Source: Otatea glauca
Lineage: Eukaryota > Streptophyta > Magnoliopsida > Poales > Poaceae
Direction: 5' to 3'
DNA length: 64,000 nucleotides
NCBI GenBank assembly: GCA_036346275.1
Contig: CM070711.1
Location: 51,461,435 to 51,525,434, forward strand
In this document: in pieces, positions 31,124 through 43,170 of the stretch
Layout of the letters: each line of letters begins with the position of its first letter
Numbering within the stretch: position 1 is the stretch's first letter
Notes under the pieces: generated by a model
The model's database searches: none
Told to the model about the DNA's origin: nothing
The model's input: only the letters and a program-made list of their open reading frames with translations
Made by a program: the position numbers and the translations under genes

Positions 31124-32457
31124 TACCATGGATTGAAATCTCGCCGGTTTCTCGTGAGATCTCGTTTATCAGACATGGACGAGTTTTGATATACTGATCG
31201 GAGCGATTTTTTTTTTGAATTGCTACAGTGATTTTGCTATATCTGGACGAGATCTCGCCATATACCACCGAAATCTCGGCCTTTTAATCCAGAATTTGAT
31301 ATTTGATGATCGGATTTGGTCCAATAACCCTTAAGAAAGTCATCTCCTATGAAAATTTGTTGAAAAATAGAATTTTTGAGACATTTTTTAAAAACTGTAG
31401 AAACACTGTCGGATTTTTATACAATTGTACATGATTTATCATGATATTAAAAATTTATGGTACCATCCTAAAAAGTGTAGGATCATACATAAAAATTTTA
31501 AAAATAATTTAACTTCATTTGTTATCTTTAAAAAATCATAAACAGAATGAACATAATTGGGATAGTAACATTGTTAGAATTTTATAAATTTTCTCAAGTG
31601 TGATCATGATCCAAAAATTTTATGAGAGATTAATAATTGCCTCATTAACATTATATAAATTTTTTAAAAAAATTAAACTTTTTTTGTTTGCTCAATCAAA
31701 TCTATGTATGCATTGAATTTCATTTGTTGTATTTCAAAAATCAAAAACAGAAAGAAGATAAATGGTACAGTGCACTTGTAAGAATTTTATAAATTCACTT
31801 GATTTTTCTCATGATTCAAAAATTTTATTAGATCTTAAGAATTTCCTTAGAACCCTTCTGATTTTTTTTAAAAAATTTTAAACCTTTTAATGATACATCA
31901 GGGCCATCCACAAAAAATTTTAAAATTTACTAACGTGGTTTGTACTATCTTTCATTTGGTTGAAGTTTGCTAGTAAGCCTTTTATAAGGACAGTAGCACT
32001 GTCCGAATTTTTAAAAATTCATGAAGCTTGATCATCATCTGAAAATATTAGTGATGTATCATAACCATTCACAAAAAAATTATAAATTTTCTAAAGTAGT
32101 TTGTTTCATTTTTCATTCGCTTCAAACTTGTTGATCAGAGTTTTATCCGGACAGTAGCAATGTTTGAATTTTTAAAAATTTCTCAGATTTGATAATCATC
32201 TGAAATTTTTATGAGAATATCACTGATGTGTCATTAACTTCCACAAAAAAATTCAAAAAAATTCGATGTCTTTTGACCCGAATTTTGCGCTGTACAATTT
32301 TGGTGAGATCTCGGCCCTACCGATCGAAAAAATACCGGATTTGAAAATCCGTTTTTGCGGTTCATCTGGAATTTATCTGAAATTTCTAAATCTCGTCGAG
32401 ATTTTATTCTCCGGCCACCTCCAAAATTTCGAGCGAAAATGAGGTTTCAATCTTGGT
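31124..32457. mobile_element. Putative TIR element (about 1.33 kb)
   Basis: The left end TACCATGGATTGAAATCTC pairs with the complement of the right end, TACCAAGATTGAAACCTC. Inside, blocks on TTTTTAAAAATTC, GTCCGAATTTT and ATCATCTGAAA are repeated. A stretch at 31456-31530 (TATGGTACCATCC, GGATCATACAT, ACTTCATTTGTTATCTTT) resembles one arm of the foldback element at 15037-15641. No ORF and no clear TSD. Confidence 0.45.
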
Positions 32458-32944
32458 AGTACAATGTTTTTTTTTTTGTTGCGTCGGGGATGCTGGATGT
32501 TGCACGGGCTGACGAGGAGTTGTTTAGTTGCGTCGGAAAGAAGGGGATGGAACGGCTCAAGAATGCTCACCATATGAAGATTTGACAGAGATTAGAGCGT
32601 ACGACACGTTTCCTACTTTTTTTTTTAAAATATATAATAAATTTGTAATAATGATCCTCTCCTCGATCACAAAATGCATGATAGATAATACGTACAGCAA
32701 CAAGGCACCGGAGGTTTCTTCCGAGCTCCCTTTCCTCTTTAGGAATGTGCCAATTAATTAATCACTTAATTAATGACTTTACTTAATTAATCAAGGACCC
32801 TATCTAACGAGGTGTGTATGCTAGATAGGTCACGCTGCCCGCCGAGTGCTGCTGCACAAACTATATTGGAGTGGTACCGGAGTGCTGCAGCTGACATGTT
32901 TACTCTCCCTAGTTTTGAAAAAAAAAACGAAAACTCTCCGCGTT
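32458..32944. other. No recognisable feature
   Basis: AT-rich sequence upstream of MULE copy 2; TTAATTAATCACTTAATTAA near 32754 is a short simple repeat. Confidence 0.35.
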
Positions 32945-33022
32945 CCCTTTTTTTTAAATAATACTATTTTTATTCTATTTTACAAAAATAATATGCCGAA
33001 AAAAAATTACAAAACTACCCAC

Positions 33023-33242
33023 CTGTCGCTATTTCAAAAGGCGACAGAGAGTCTGTCACCATGTCAAATGGCGACAGACAGCCTGTCGTCGTTTTAGATA
33101 GGGACAGACTCTCTATCGCCTTTTGAAATGGCGACAAAGAGCAACCGTCACCTCTGTCGCCAATTTAAATAGCGATAGCCTGTATGACGCCATTTGAACT
33201 GGCGACAGACTCTCTGTCGCCGTTTGAAATGACGACAGACAG
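33023..33242. repeat. Palindromic array in the MULE promoter
   Basis: At least four inverted pairs of CTGTCGCC and GGCGACAG joined by ATTTGAAAT-like spacers, for example CTGTCGCTATTTCAAAAG followed by GCGACAG (33023-33047). The same word is found at copy 1's 3' end. It lies directly upstream of a TATA box. Confidence 0.75.
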
Positions 33243-33246
33243 CGCT

Positions 33247-33254
33247 TATTTATA
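33247..33254 (+). promoter_or_regulatory. TATA box of the MULE transposase gene
   Basis: TATTTATA directly after the palindromic array. Downstream follows a CA-rich and then GAAGAAGAG-rich leader, typical of a plant 5' UTR. Confidence 0.55.
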
Positions 33255-33374
33255 CCCGCGCGCGGCTTGCCCCCCACTCGAGCTAGCACGCGCACAGAAA
33301 AAAAACAGAAAAGAAGAAGAGAAGAAGAGAGGAGGAGGAGGAGGAGAAAGGGAAGGAGATCTGCATTTCGTTAG

Positions 33375-34058
33375 GTACTAATTTTTTTTAAGTATTTAAA
33401 TGTTAAATATGTAATATAGTAATCAGATTAAATAGAGTAGATGACTTAGTTAGGAATGAGAACCTGATGCAAGTTGTTTAGCTAGTTGACTTAGTTAGGA
33501 ATTTATGTTTATTTCGGTAAGAATAGATGTTTAGTTAGATGAATTAGTCAGGAATTTATAGTTATGTCGGTATGGACAGATGTTTAGTTATGCGACTTAG
33601 TTAGTAATTAATTTTCAATGTAGGGATGACCTAGAGGTAGGGATTAAAATTTAGATTGTAATAATAGTTTTTTGATTAGAGATTCTGGATAAATTTTCGA
33701 CGAACCGGGAAATGTAGAATCCAAATTCGGTTATTTGTGTACTTAGAATTCGGAGATGTCATGTAGAGTTGGGTGGCTAAAATTGTCAGGACCGAAAAAT
33801 AACTCAATCTGTAGAGGTTCCTGACACATTAGTTTAGTTATGTTCTCATAGAAATTTGAAAAATGATCACGGAATCTGAAAAATTTGTAAGAATTGAAAT
33901 ATTGCAACTGTACTGATTAAACGCTGGCCGGAAAGTATGGACCGAAAGCAGAATGAATTAAACTACGTTAATAGAATTCAAATTTGTGATCATTATTAGT
34001 CGTACAATGTAGCGTTAAATTGTGCAAATGTTAAGAATTCGATGAATTTGCATGACAG
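33375..34058 (+). other. Predicted 5'-UTR intron
   Basis: Donor TTAG/GTACTA at 33374/33375 and acceptor CATGACAG at 34058, two bases before the ATG at 34061. The 684 bp between are AT-rich and stop-filled, fitting an intron. Confidence 0.5.
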
Positions 34059-35786
34059 GTATGGATGATAGAGTGCAATTTAAAATATATTATGGAGAAG
34101 GAGTTCGCATATGGGTGTTGAAGGGTAGATCTAAGTCATTTCGCAAGTGTAGAGGCTAGCACATCGCTGTGAGGAGCGTTCATGGGCTACGGTTATGAGA
34201 TGGTTGTACCACATGTTCTCTTTAGACCGTGAATTGCATGATCTGAAGTTACATGGAGTAGTTTGCCGAAGAATAGATTGCACGTACTGGGAGTTAATGG
34301 AAATGAGAGGGCCGAAATCTTGGAGTTCGTACGTAAGAATTGCAATTGAGAAAGGATGGCCATTAGTGTTATTGGCACAAGCATTTGAGAAAGTCAATAC
34401 CGGGCATGCGACGCAGCAAGAGGTTGTTGATGAAGAACCAGAGGAAGTTGGGGAGAGCAGTAGAAGTAGAGAAGGCTTAGTAGAGCAGGATGTAGGTTCG
34501 GGTCAGTACGAAGTGCAAGGTGAGAGAGCTGATGTTGCAACAGGAGAGGTTCAAGAAGCAATGGGCATGGCAGACGAGGGCGAAAACATTGAGTCAGTGG
34601 TCGAAGCGATGGACACAGAGAATGAGGACTATGAGGCTTTAAGTAATGATGAAGCCGCTGAAGATCTATTCCCCGCAGAGTGGGATGAGTATCCGTTCGA
34701 CAGTGGTGGTGAGCGATGACGAATAGTTCCTTCGATATGATCGAATGAGGTGAGAAAAGATGCAATTTACAAGAATAAGAGTGAGGTTCAAGAAGCAGTA
34801 ATAACATGGTCAGTGTCGTTGCGCAGAGCCTTCAAGGTTGTAAAGTCCGATCAGCAGGTGTATGTTGTAAGATGCCAGACGGAGGGTTGCCCGTGGCGCG
34901 TCCATGCGTACCAGCCTAAATGGGACACCATTTGGAAGTGTTCTATAATCGTTCCACATACATGTGTGTAAGGTCGAAGATGCCGACTAGAGTGGGGTGA
35001 ATAGGCGGCTTTTAAAAAATCTTTCTCTTTCTAATTTCTACAAAGCACTTCACCCCTAATTACCCTTATGCCAAAACCTTATCAATAATAATGCGGAAGT
35101 GATAAACTAAGGTTTTGACAATCAAAGCCTAAAACAACTAGGCTCACTATGTGCACTAACTAATTATGTCTCTAACAATAATTGCAATACTAAAGACAAG
35201 CAATCAAACAATTTAATTCTATGAATGTAAATTGCTTGAATATAAATAAAGAGAACAAAGCAAGCACAAGAGACACAATACTTTTTACCGTGGTGATCGG
35301 AGACTTGCAGTCTCCCTAGTCCACGTTGAGGTTAGCCCAAGCAATTGGACCGGCTCCACGAATTGAGCACCCACCTCGAATCCACTAGATGTGGTTTTCA
35401 CGCTTTCGCGTAGGCTCACCCGAACCTTCACAAACTTTGCGGGGCTTCTCACAACCTTGAGAGCTCCCGCGCCGACGGCAGCTCGCCGCCGTCTAGGAGT
35501 CGGCAACCTCCAAGAGTAACAAGCCGAATCCTCTCGCTTGAACTTTACCAAGCACAACACATGTGCTTCCGGTGATCACCAAGTGCAACACATGCACAAG
35601 GATCCTCCTCAAGTGCAACACATGCACAAGAGACTCTCAATCCTCTCCTAATTGCAACACATGCAATTAGAGGCTCACACTAGCTCAAGAAGCAAATGGG
35701 AGAAGGCAACACATGCACACAACTCCTATAAACACCCAAATGCTCTAGCACACAGCCAACTTCATGCCCTTGCCTCCCAAGGCCTC

Positions 35787-35794
35787 CTTTTATA
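35787..35794 (-). promoter_or_regulatory. TATA box of the solo LTR
   Basis: On the minus strand GGCTATAAAAGGAGG, just downstream of the palindrome array at 35850-36210, in the place expected for the LTR promoter. Confidence 0.6.
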
Positions 35795-35844
35795 GCCTCC
35801 AAGCTAAAACTAGCCGTTGGGGCGAAATGGGCAAAGATCCAGCA

Positions 35845-36215
35845 AACCCGGTGCTACCGCCCTACTGGGACCGTAGCACGGCCTCCATCAACGGCTACAA
35901 AACTAACCGTTACAGGATTTCCAATAGCACCGGCCAACTGGGAGCGGTGCTACCGCTCGGGCGGTAGCACCGGACTCACGCCGAACACAAAAACACGTTC
36001 TCTGGATTTTCACACCGGCGAAGAGCGGTTGCACGGACCTCGGTGCTACCGCCTACCATGGCGGTAGCACGGACCACCAGACAGCCCAAAACACCTCTCT
36101 GGAAATTCCACACGGCTAGAGAGCGGTAGCACCGGACCTTCTGCTACACGGCCAAAGCTATGCAGTAGCACGGACCACGGTGCTACCGGCCTTACAGGGG
36201 CGGTACGACCGGCCT
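35845..36215. repeat. GGTAGCACCGG palindrome array in the solo LTR
   Basis: CGGTGCTACCG and CGGTAGCACCG words in alternating orientation, at least ten times. Related GGTAGTAC words occur in the LTR fragment at 1025-1330. On the minus strand the array lies immediately upstream of the TATA box. Confidence 0.75.
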
Positions 36216-39200
36216 CAGGGAGAAAACACTGTTTCTCATAAAAACTTTTCTCCAAACCATTCAAGATATATTCTTTGAGCTATGTGAGGATCAACACATG
36301 ATCACAACACTATGCAAAACACATTTGCACATGTTAATCACATACTCCAAAGAATCGCATTAAGCACAACTTATTTGCAGAACACATATGCAAATAAACC
36401 AAGAACTTATGAGATCAATCCTCTTAGCCATGTGATGATCAACACATGATCAAGTCAATTTGCAAAACACATTTGCAAACCCTATTCACATGCTTTTGGA
36501 TCGGAACCCATAATCTCAAGTTCATTTGCAAAACACATTTGCAAATAACAAATCCAACTAACGAAAACACATTTCGTAAACAACTCAAGATCTATTTGCA
36601 AAACGTATTAAGCAAATCAAACTTGAGTCTATGAGATTAATCCCCCTAGCCATGTGAAGGTCAACACAAGACCCAGTCAACTTGCAAACACCCGTTGCAA
36701 GCCCTACTCACATGCTCTCGGGATTCCGGACTCATAGACCTCGGTTTATTCGCACAACGAACTTGCAAATACACATTAAACCAATTTTATGCTTGAGCAT
36801 TGTTCTTTGCAACACATGCAAAAACCTAGCTCCAAGCAATACCAAAACATGAGCTCTTTATTTGCAACACATGCAAATCTCTAGCACCATGCAAGCAACC
36901 ACAACAAATACAAGTGCATGAGCTCTCTATTTGCAACACATGCAAATCTCTAGCACCATGCAAGCAACCACAACAAATATAAGTGTATGAGTTCTCTATT
37001 TGCAACACATGCAAATCTCTAACTCCATGCAACCACTTTAAACCAAATTGCTTGAGCTCTCTCCTTTTGCGACACATGCAAAACTTAGCTCCAAGCAAAA
37101 ACCAAATCAAATAAGATTCAAATAAGATGCAAGTATGAGCACCCTTATTTGCAACACATGCAAATACTTTGCTCATACAAAATCCAATGCATAAGCTTCA
37201 CCCATTTGCAACACATGCCAAATGGTTAGCTCCATGCAAACACCAAACAAGAGAGTGAGCTAGAGTGAACCGGATCGAGTTCATCAACACATGATGAAGC
37301 TCAAGCTAAAAGACTCAACCCCTCTTAATAGTACGGCAACCTAACAAGCAGCCCGGTCTCACAACCAAACACCGAGACCGGTAAAAGACTAGGAACATAT
37401 CCTTAGCCCTAGCTAGTTATACCTTTGCCGCACTTGATCCACTTGGAGCTTTTATGATTTCCAATCATCTTCTCTCCAGGATCACATCTTCTTCATCTTG
37501 TTCACCAACACATGATGAACCTTCTCTAGCCCTTCTCTTCATTTCGGGATCACCTCTTGAAGCTCATCAACACATGATGACTTCTTCTTCTTCCCGATTC
37601 TTTATCATCTTGGACTCAACCTACTTCACAACTCATGGAAGATGTTAGTCCAACAAACACGGTTGTCTCAATCATCACCGCACTCCATTAACACATAATG
37701 GATGCCTCTAAGATCGATTGAGCACAACCTAATCAATTGAATGATTAATTGTGTCTTGAGTACTTTGATGTAACTAATGCTTCATTATACTCAAGAACTT
37801 TTCGCTTATCTTTAATCAACAAGGAAACACCATCAACACATGATGAAATGTTCTTTGATTGATTGAGAGACAATCGAACTCAATTTGAACTCATTTAAAT
37901 TGACATGAGCATATAACTACACAAGTCATATATACTCAAAAGATTGTTTCAAGGTCTTGATCCTTTATATTGTATGACAAGAGGACATGGATCAATACAA
38001 TTGAAACATCAAGTTAAATTATAAACTCCCCCTAGATGTGTGTATTCATGTATATATGAATTAAAAACATAATGCACATATTTGGTCTAAAGCAATGGAA
38101 GAGTTCATACTTTAACTTGAATTCTAAGTATGCATTTATATAATAGAATGAATACGAGTGCATACCTTAGGTTTTTCATTTTCCATCCAAGTATGAGACT
38201 AATAAGAATAAGACTTAATAAAACATGTTAGTCTCATAATGATTAGATTTGTCATTAAACAATGATTAAACATTAATATTAAACCAATCACCAAAACCAA
38301 TAGAGCTTGAACTTACAATGTGTACTAACGGCGTCTGCGCAGTCACATCGGAACATATCATCAGGCTTTATTGCCAATGCAATGTACGGAGAGATTGTAG
38401 GCAACCTAGATTTAGAGCCACGGGCCATCGTACTCGCAATACAACAGAGGTTCCAGTATACAATAAGCTACGCAAAGGCATGGAGAGCAAAGCAGAAGGC
38501 ATTGGAAACACGGTTCGGCACGTACGAAAACTCCTACCAGAACTTGCCAGGTTTGCTTCAGGTGATAAAGGACAGAAATCTTGGAACTTATGTGGACATT
38601 TGTGAGCATCCTTCGCAGCGCTTCTCTGGGAAGATGGTTTTGAAGCGGGCATTCTTCGCTTTAGGTCCATGCATCAATGCGTTTAGGCATTGTCGTCCTT
38701 TGTTATGTGTGGATGGGACATTTTTGGTGGTAAATACAAAGGCGGATATTGACCGCCATAGGAGTGGATGGCAATAATCAAGTTCTCCCGTGGCGCTTCG
38801 CATTCGTGGAGGTGAAAACACGATAGGCGGCATTGGTTCCTACGAATGTCAAAGCGGTGTTGTTCATCGGACGGAGTGTGTATCATACGATCGGCATTAC
38901 AGGCTTTGAGGGCAATTATTGATTGAAGCAAGGTGTGGATGAGACTCATCTATGGCCTGATTTGCGTAGTAGGTGGTGCAAGCGTCATATGGGTGCCAAC
39001 TTCTACAAGCAGTTCAGGAACAAGGAGCTGACAAAGCTTTTCAAGAGGCTCTGCGACCAGAACCACCAGAGAAAGTTTGATGTACTCTGGAAGAAATTGG
39101 ACGAGCTGACATCGAGGCACACAGCTGAGGCAACGAAGAGGGCAACCCCAGCCTTAGGGGAGGCCCCAGTCGCGCTGGAGGAGTTACCCACTGACCCTCC

Positions 39201-40001
39201 CCACCTGGTTCGAAGGAATGGGAGGGCTCTGAAATGCTTCTCCGAATGGATAGAGCATGAGCCTAGGGAGAAATGGGGTCTGCTTTACGACACCGATGGT
39301 GCGAGGTATGGTGTCATGACAACAAACCTTGCGAAGGTTTACAACTGGGTGATGCGAGGGTTGAGACCCCTTCCTTGGTTGCTATTGTTGAGGTGTTCTT
39401 CGTGGCATCACAAAGTGCCGTTGATCGCCATGCAAAGGCGATCACGCGCATGAACGATCTGCTATGAAGTACTCGGAGATGATTTACGCATACATGGAGG
39501 ACAAAGGCAAGAAGGGGAGATGCACGCAGAACGAAGATGGGTATGAGGAGCTCCGTTTGAGGTGATGTGCAAGGAGAAAGCCGGTCGTGGGACGAACCGG
39601 CGGAAAGTTGCTCACGAATGCATCATACACAAGCAAACTTGTGTCTGCACCTGCAATAAGCCTCGTCTATTACAGGCCATGCTCCCATGTTATGGCTGCC
39701 TGCTCGATGATTCATATGGATCCAGGTATATTCATGTCTCAATTCTTTAGTAAGGAAGCTGTGGCTGCAACTTGGAGCGCGGAAATGTACGGTTTCCGAG
39801 TGGTGGGTTTATTCACGGAACACAAAAGCTGGAAGGATACACGTTGGGTCCCAGACATGAGCGGTGAAGGGAGTAGGAGAAGGCAATCCAGCGTATAAGG
39901 AATGATATGGGCGCTTGCCGAAAGTGGCGCCAGCGTAAAGAAATATTCGCTTGCAAGGAGGCAGGCACTCTATCAAGAGTTGCCGAAGATTGAAGCCGTG
40001 A

Positions 40002-40283
40002 AGTGTTATATGTTCTTTAAATCTTGAACTATGGTTTACTTGATGCACTAAATTTATGACTTGTATCGAATTAAATGCGTGTGGTCAAAATATGTAATAT
40101 GAATGTTATTGTACTTGATTAAATGAGAGTGTAGTATGTTGTATTCATTTTGTATCTTTTAACGCTTTGCGTGTGCTCTAAATTATATGTGATACTTGTT
40201 CCATTCATATTCTATTTGTATTTGTTGTATTTATTTTGCACCTTTTTACACCATATGTAACATAAACATTTTTATTTGCGGGC
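40002..40283. other. Spacer between transposase and PMD gene
   Basis: AT-rich, with TTGTATTCATTTTGTAT-like words as in copy 1's spacer. No ORF. Confidence 0.4.
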
Positions 40284-42817
40284 ATGGCGGGCGGACGGTT
40301 ATGCGAGTTGCTTGACCCGTCGGTCGACGCGACTCACCGGAGCCGTTTAGCGGCGTTGCCCCGCGAGGATGGGAGGCGGCCTTGGAGCTTGGGGTCTGCG
40401 CTTACGCACCCCATGAGGGCGTGGCGTCTCGATCGCGATGGATCCCGAGGTTAGTTCAATTTCTTGCGATGTTGTACTCATGTCCCCCGACACCACAATA
40501 ATACTTCTCACATTCTTTTGCGGGTTGAGGTGGTGGCCTACTACCTATTGCTCGTATGGTCGAGGCGACCGCCGCGGATCTGCAGGATCGGCGGAGTGCC
40601 TCTGGCGGTTCCCTTACGACAGAGCTTGCCGTTGCTCTAGTGGGCGGTGGCGGCACCGAGACCCACACCTTTCACTGCCGTGTGGTGAGATGGCGCCAAC
40701 ACTAGAGGGCGTCGATTACCTCCTGGGCCTGCCACGCTTAGGGATGCGGTGGTTCTGCAGACGTCCACCAGTGGCGGCGGATATCCTCGGCCGGTTCGGG
40801 GTGCTACCCGACCACGATACATAACTTTCGCGGTTGCGCGCGGTCCGACCGCGGCGGTGGCTTGTGCGCTTCTCGTAAGCGCGATTTTTCCTTGTCGTAT
40901 CGATTTAACTCACCGTGTGTGATTTTCATTGCATTTAACAACCTAACCATTACTTCTGCGGCCGAGAGGAGGTAGCCGAGTGGGAGCGGTGTCGCCCGGC
41001 ACTTGGAGGCGTACCTTACGTGGCTCTTGGGTGGGTCTTGTTACGCTCGTCGCGCGGGGACACATCCGCGAGCACATGATCCGGTTTGCGAGGGCGATCG
41101 TCGATGCCGACTTGGAGGAGATCCGCGGTGGCTTGGGAACTGCGGTACTTGCCGTGATGTATCGTGCCTTTGTCGGCGACGGTGTCGTCGCGTGTCCGAC
41201 TCGTCTACTCTCGCGGCTGCCCTTTGCTCTGCGGTTGTGGTCGTTCGAGAGGTTCGGATCGGACAACCAGCGATAGATCTGTCGACTTACGCGCGAGACT
41301 TCTGAGGTTCCGGGGCGAGGTTGATCGTCCGACGATGGGGACATTGTGGTGTCGCCGACCGTCGAGATACTTATCGTAGCCGTATGTTGTTTTTAATTCT
41401 CCACATGTTGTACTAACGTTCATCGCTGGTGTTTTTTTTGCGGCGCGGTTCACCCGATTCTGACGCCGCCGTACCCTCGATGCGTAGCGATGTTGGACCA
41501 GCTCACGAACGACCGCGTCATATGGCGCCCCTACGCTCCTGAGCTTGTCCAGGCACGTGCGCCGCTTGGCAACTGTCATTGCGCATGCCGACGCGCGCGT
41601 CTTGGTTGACCAGCGTCACTTGGTGTTCGGCGTGTTCGTCGAGCCGTCGCCCACCGCGTCTTGGCGGTTTGGTCTGGCGGCGTTCCCAGTACCCACAGGC
41701 GCCGTCGTTCCAGCAGCTGTGCACTCGTTCGTATTTCTACATTTTTTCCCTTCTGTTAGTACCTACGATCTCGGTGGCTTGCGAATTAATGTTGTGCTTT
41801 CTTGTTTTGCAGGTACACACGCAAAGGGCCGTCGACACGCAGTGGGCAACGACGCATGGTACCTCATGCGCAGCAGTGGGCATTGGCTCTTGCGGATGTG
41901 ATCGACGAGACTGCCCCCTACGACCACGGCACGTACGACGCATATATCGAGTGGTACAGCATGCGCACCCGCGTTCGAGTTGTGCGTGTCGTGGAGTCTC
42001 CTCCCAGGCACGATCCGACCACTTCCGACACGTACCCCACCCAGCCAGACTCTGCTTTCCACCGCGCGGTTCGTACTCCTTCCATTTGTCATTCAACGTA
42101 ACGTCTTGAAAATTATGCCAACTAACTAGCCTCTTTTCGTTTTGCAGAGCGACCTTGCGAGGAGGCACACGCGGCGTCGGCGTTGTCTGACGGTTGGTGC
42201 CACCCATACGATAGGAGTCACAGCGAAACGGCCTTCGAGGGGTATTGCGCCATATTCGGACTTAACTTACCGTGTCGTACACGGCGTCGTGTAGGCGGCC
42301 CGGGGCGGACGGCGTGGTATGCGATCCCCTCATTCGTCTTACATGACGAGGTCGACACAGCGAGACCCGACCGCCCTCGTCGGACGGCACTGGGGCTCCG
42401 GTGATACCGGACCACTGGCGTCTGTCCGATGACCGCAGTACAACAGTGGTCTCTTTTTCATATATTTTGTTGTTCACATAGCGTGTCGTTCTAACTTGAA
42501 AAGTTTGTCAGCGGCGCCGATCCCGCCTCGACAGAGTCACGAGCACCTCGAGGACTACGGTACTTTCAAGGACGAGGAGTTCGACTTTCTCCTGGATCCT
42601 TACCAGCAGTCCGCGGGTGTGGTACTTGGTTCGTCGCAGCTCGCATCGGCCCCCGGCCCATCTCGGTGACACGGGGCGCTTCGCTACTCCTTGACCCGGT
42701 CCGGCCTCCTAGGAGTACTCGTGGACAGGCCCCTGACCAGCTCACATATCCGTCTGGACATGTGCAGCGTCGTAGGAGGCCTGGGACCACACGAGGTGTT
42801 GCACCGCGCAGGGGCCC
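40284..42817 (+). pseudogene. Plant-mobile-domain gene, copy 2
   Basis: Start MAGGRLCELLDPSVDATHRS; then the PMD hallmark LPCGEMAPTLEGVDYLLGLP (about 40672-40731), EAYLTWLLG (about 41003), REHMIRFARAIVDADLEEI and GTAVLAVMYRAF (41065-41175), the EPSPTASWRFGL region (about 41641) and a YDHGTYDAYIEWYSMRTR stretch (about 41920). The tail ends DQLTYPSGHVQRRRRPGTTR (about 42735-42795). These appear to be exons separated by short introns. The frame changes many times, largely through one- or two-base losses. PMD (PF10536) is found in MAIN/MAIL silencing factors and in transposons; as part of a MULE its function is unknown. The Sirevirus-like LTR starts right after the tail. Confidence 0.7.
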
Positions 42818-43170
42818 TGAAGGATCGATATGGCCTAGAGGGGGAGTGAATAGGAAATTTTACAGATTCTAGCAAATTTAATCAACTAAACTTATTTTAT
42901 CGAGAGAAACTTATAGCAAGAATAAAGCGAATTCAAGCAAGTAAAAATAACAGTAAAGCAATAAAAGAAATGATACAGAGAGACAAAGATTTATCCGTGG
43001 TTGAGCTGCACTCCTAATCCACGTTGAGGCACTTCTTAGAAGTTCACTTCTCCAAAGCTAGTCGCAGTAGCTTTGGTGTTCACTCAGGTAACTCTTTCAC
43101 TTCTCCAGTGAGGTGAGTTCCAAACCTCTCACAAACACAGTTGCCTTCCACAATCACCTTTGGACAGGTT

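Larger units (their letters stand above)
35545..37855. repeat. Array of short hairpins around a constant AACACAT
   Basis: About 25 occurrences of AACACAT (a few GACACAT or shifted forms), nearly all flanked by inverted arms whose sequence differs from site to site: AAGCAC/GTGCTT (35550-35568), CTAATTGC/GCAATTAG (35648-35670), ATTTGCAA/TTGCAAAT (36524-36546), ACGAA/TTCGT (36561-36577), TTCATC/GATGAA (37280-37298), CCATT/AATGG (37685-37701). The core is constant while the arms co-vary. Confidence 0.85.
34967..38317 (-). mobile_element. Solo LTR (3,351 bp) of a Sirevirus-like element
   Basis: Starts TGTAAGGTCGAAGATGCC and ends GCTTGAACTTACA. It sits inside the MULE transposase with an exact TSD ATGTG (34962-34966 and 38318-38322). 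Its first 45 bases resemble the plus-strand start of the LTR at 42818 (TG, AAGGATCGATATGGCC, TAGAG, GTGAATAGG), so it is read on the minus strand. A TATA box, a palindrome array and an unusual hairpin array lie inside. No coding sequence. Confidence 0.8.
34061..40001 (+). pseudogene. MULE transposase (mudrA-like), copy 2, split by a solo LTR
   Basis: First part 34061-34966: start MDDRVQFKIYYGEGVRIW, then DRELHDLKLHGVVC, an acidic linker (EEPEEVGESS) and the MuDR domain (VSLRRAFKVVKSDQQVYVVRC, PWRVHA). Second part 38318-40001: TYISSGFIANAMYGEIVG-like start, KRAFFALGPCINAFRHCRPLLCVDGTFL, then a run of small deletions, CKRHMGANFYKQFRNKELTKLFKRL (about 38968-39050), EWIEHEPREKW, a SWIM-like finger (CVCTCNKPRLLQ, about 39640) and the CCHC knuckle near 39945; TGA at 39999. 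Better preserved than copy 1 in the 5' part but with many frameshifts after 38700. The first knuckle Cys is Tyr in both copies. Confidence 0.8.
32945..42817 (+). mobile_element. MULE copy 2, split by a solo LTR, right end cut off
   Basis: Same family as 20886-26575. It retains the 5' end (GGCGACAG array, TATA box, 5'-UTR intron), the transposase in two parts (34061-34966 and 38318-40001) and a longer PMD gene (40284 to about 42817). The zinc-finger gene and 3' end are not visible: a Sirevirus-like LTR starts at 42818. The left boundary at about 32945 is approximate, taken from similarity to the complement of copy 1's 3' end. Confidence 0.65.

Noticed and set aside
35545..37855. CRISPR-like array, because a short word repeats at intervals
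   Set aside because: Spacing is irregular, the repeat is only 7 nt, the arms pair with each other, and the context is a plant LTR.
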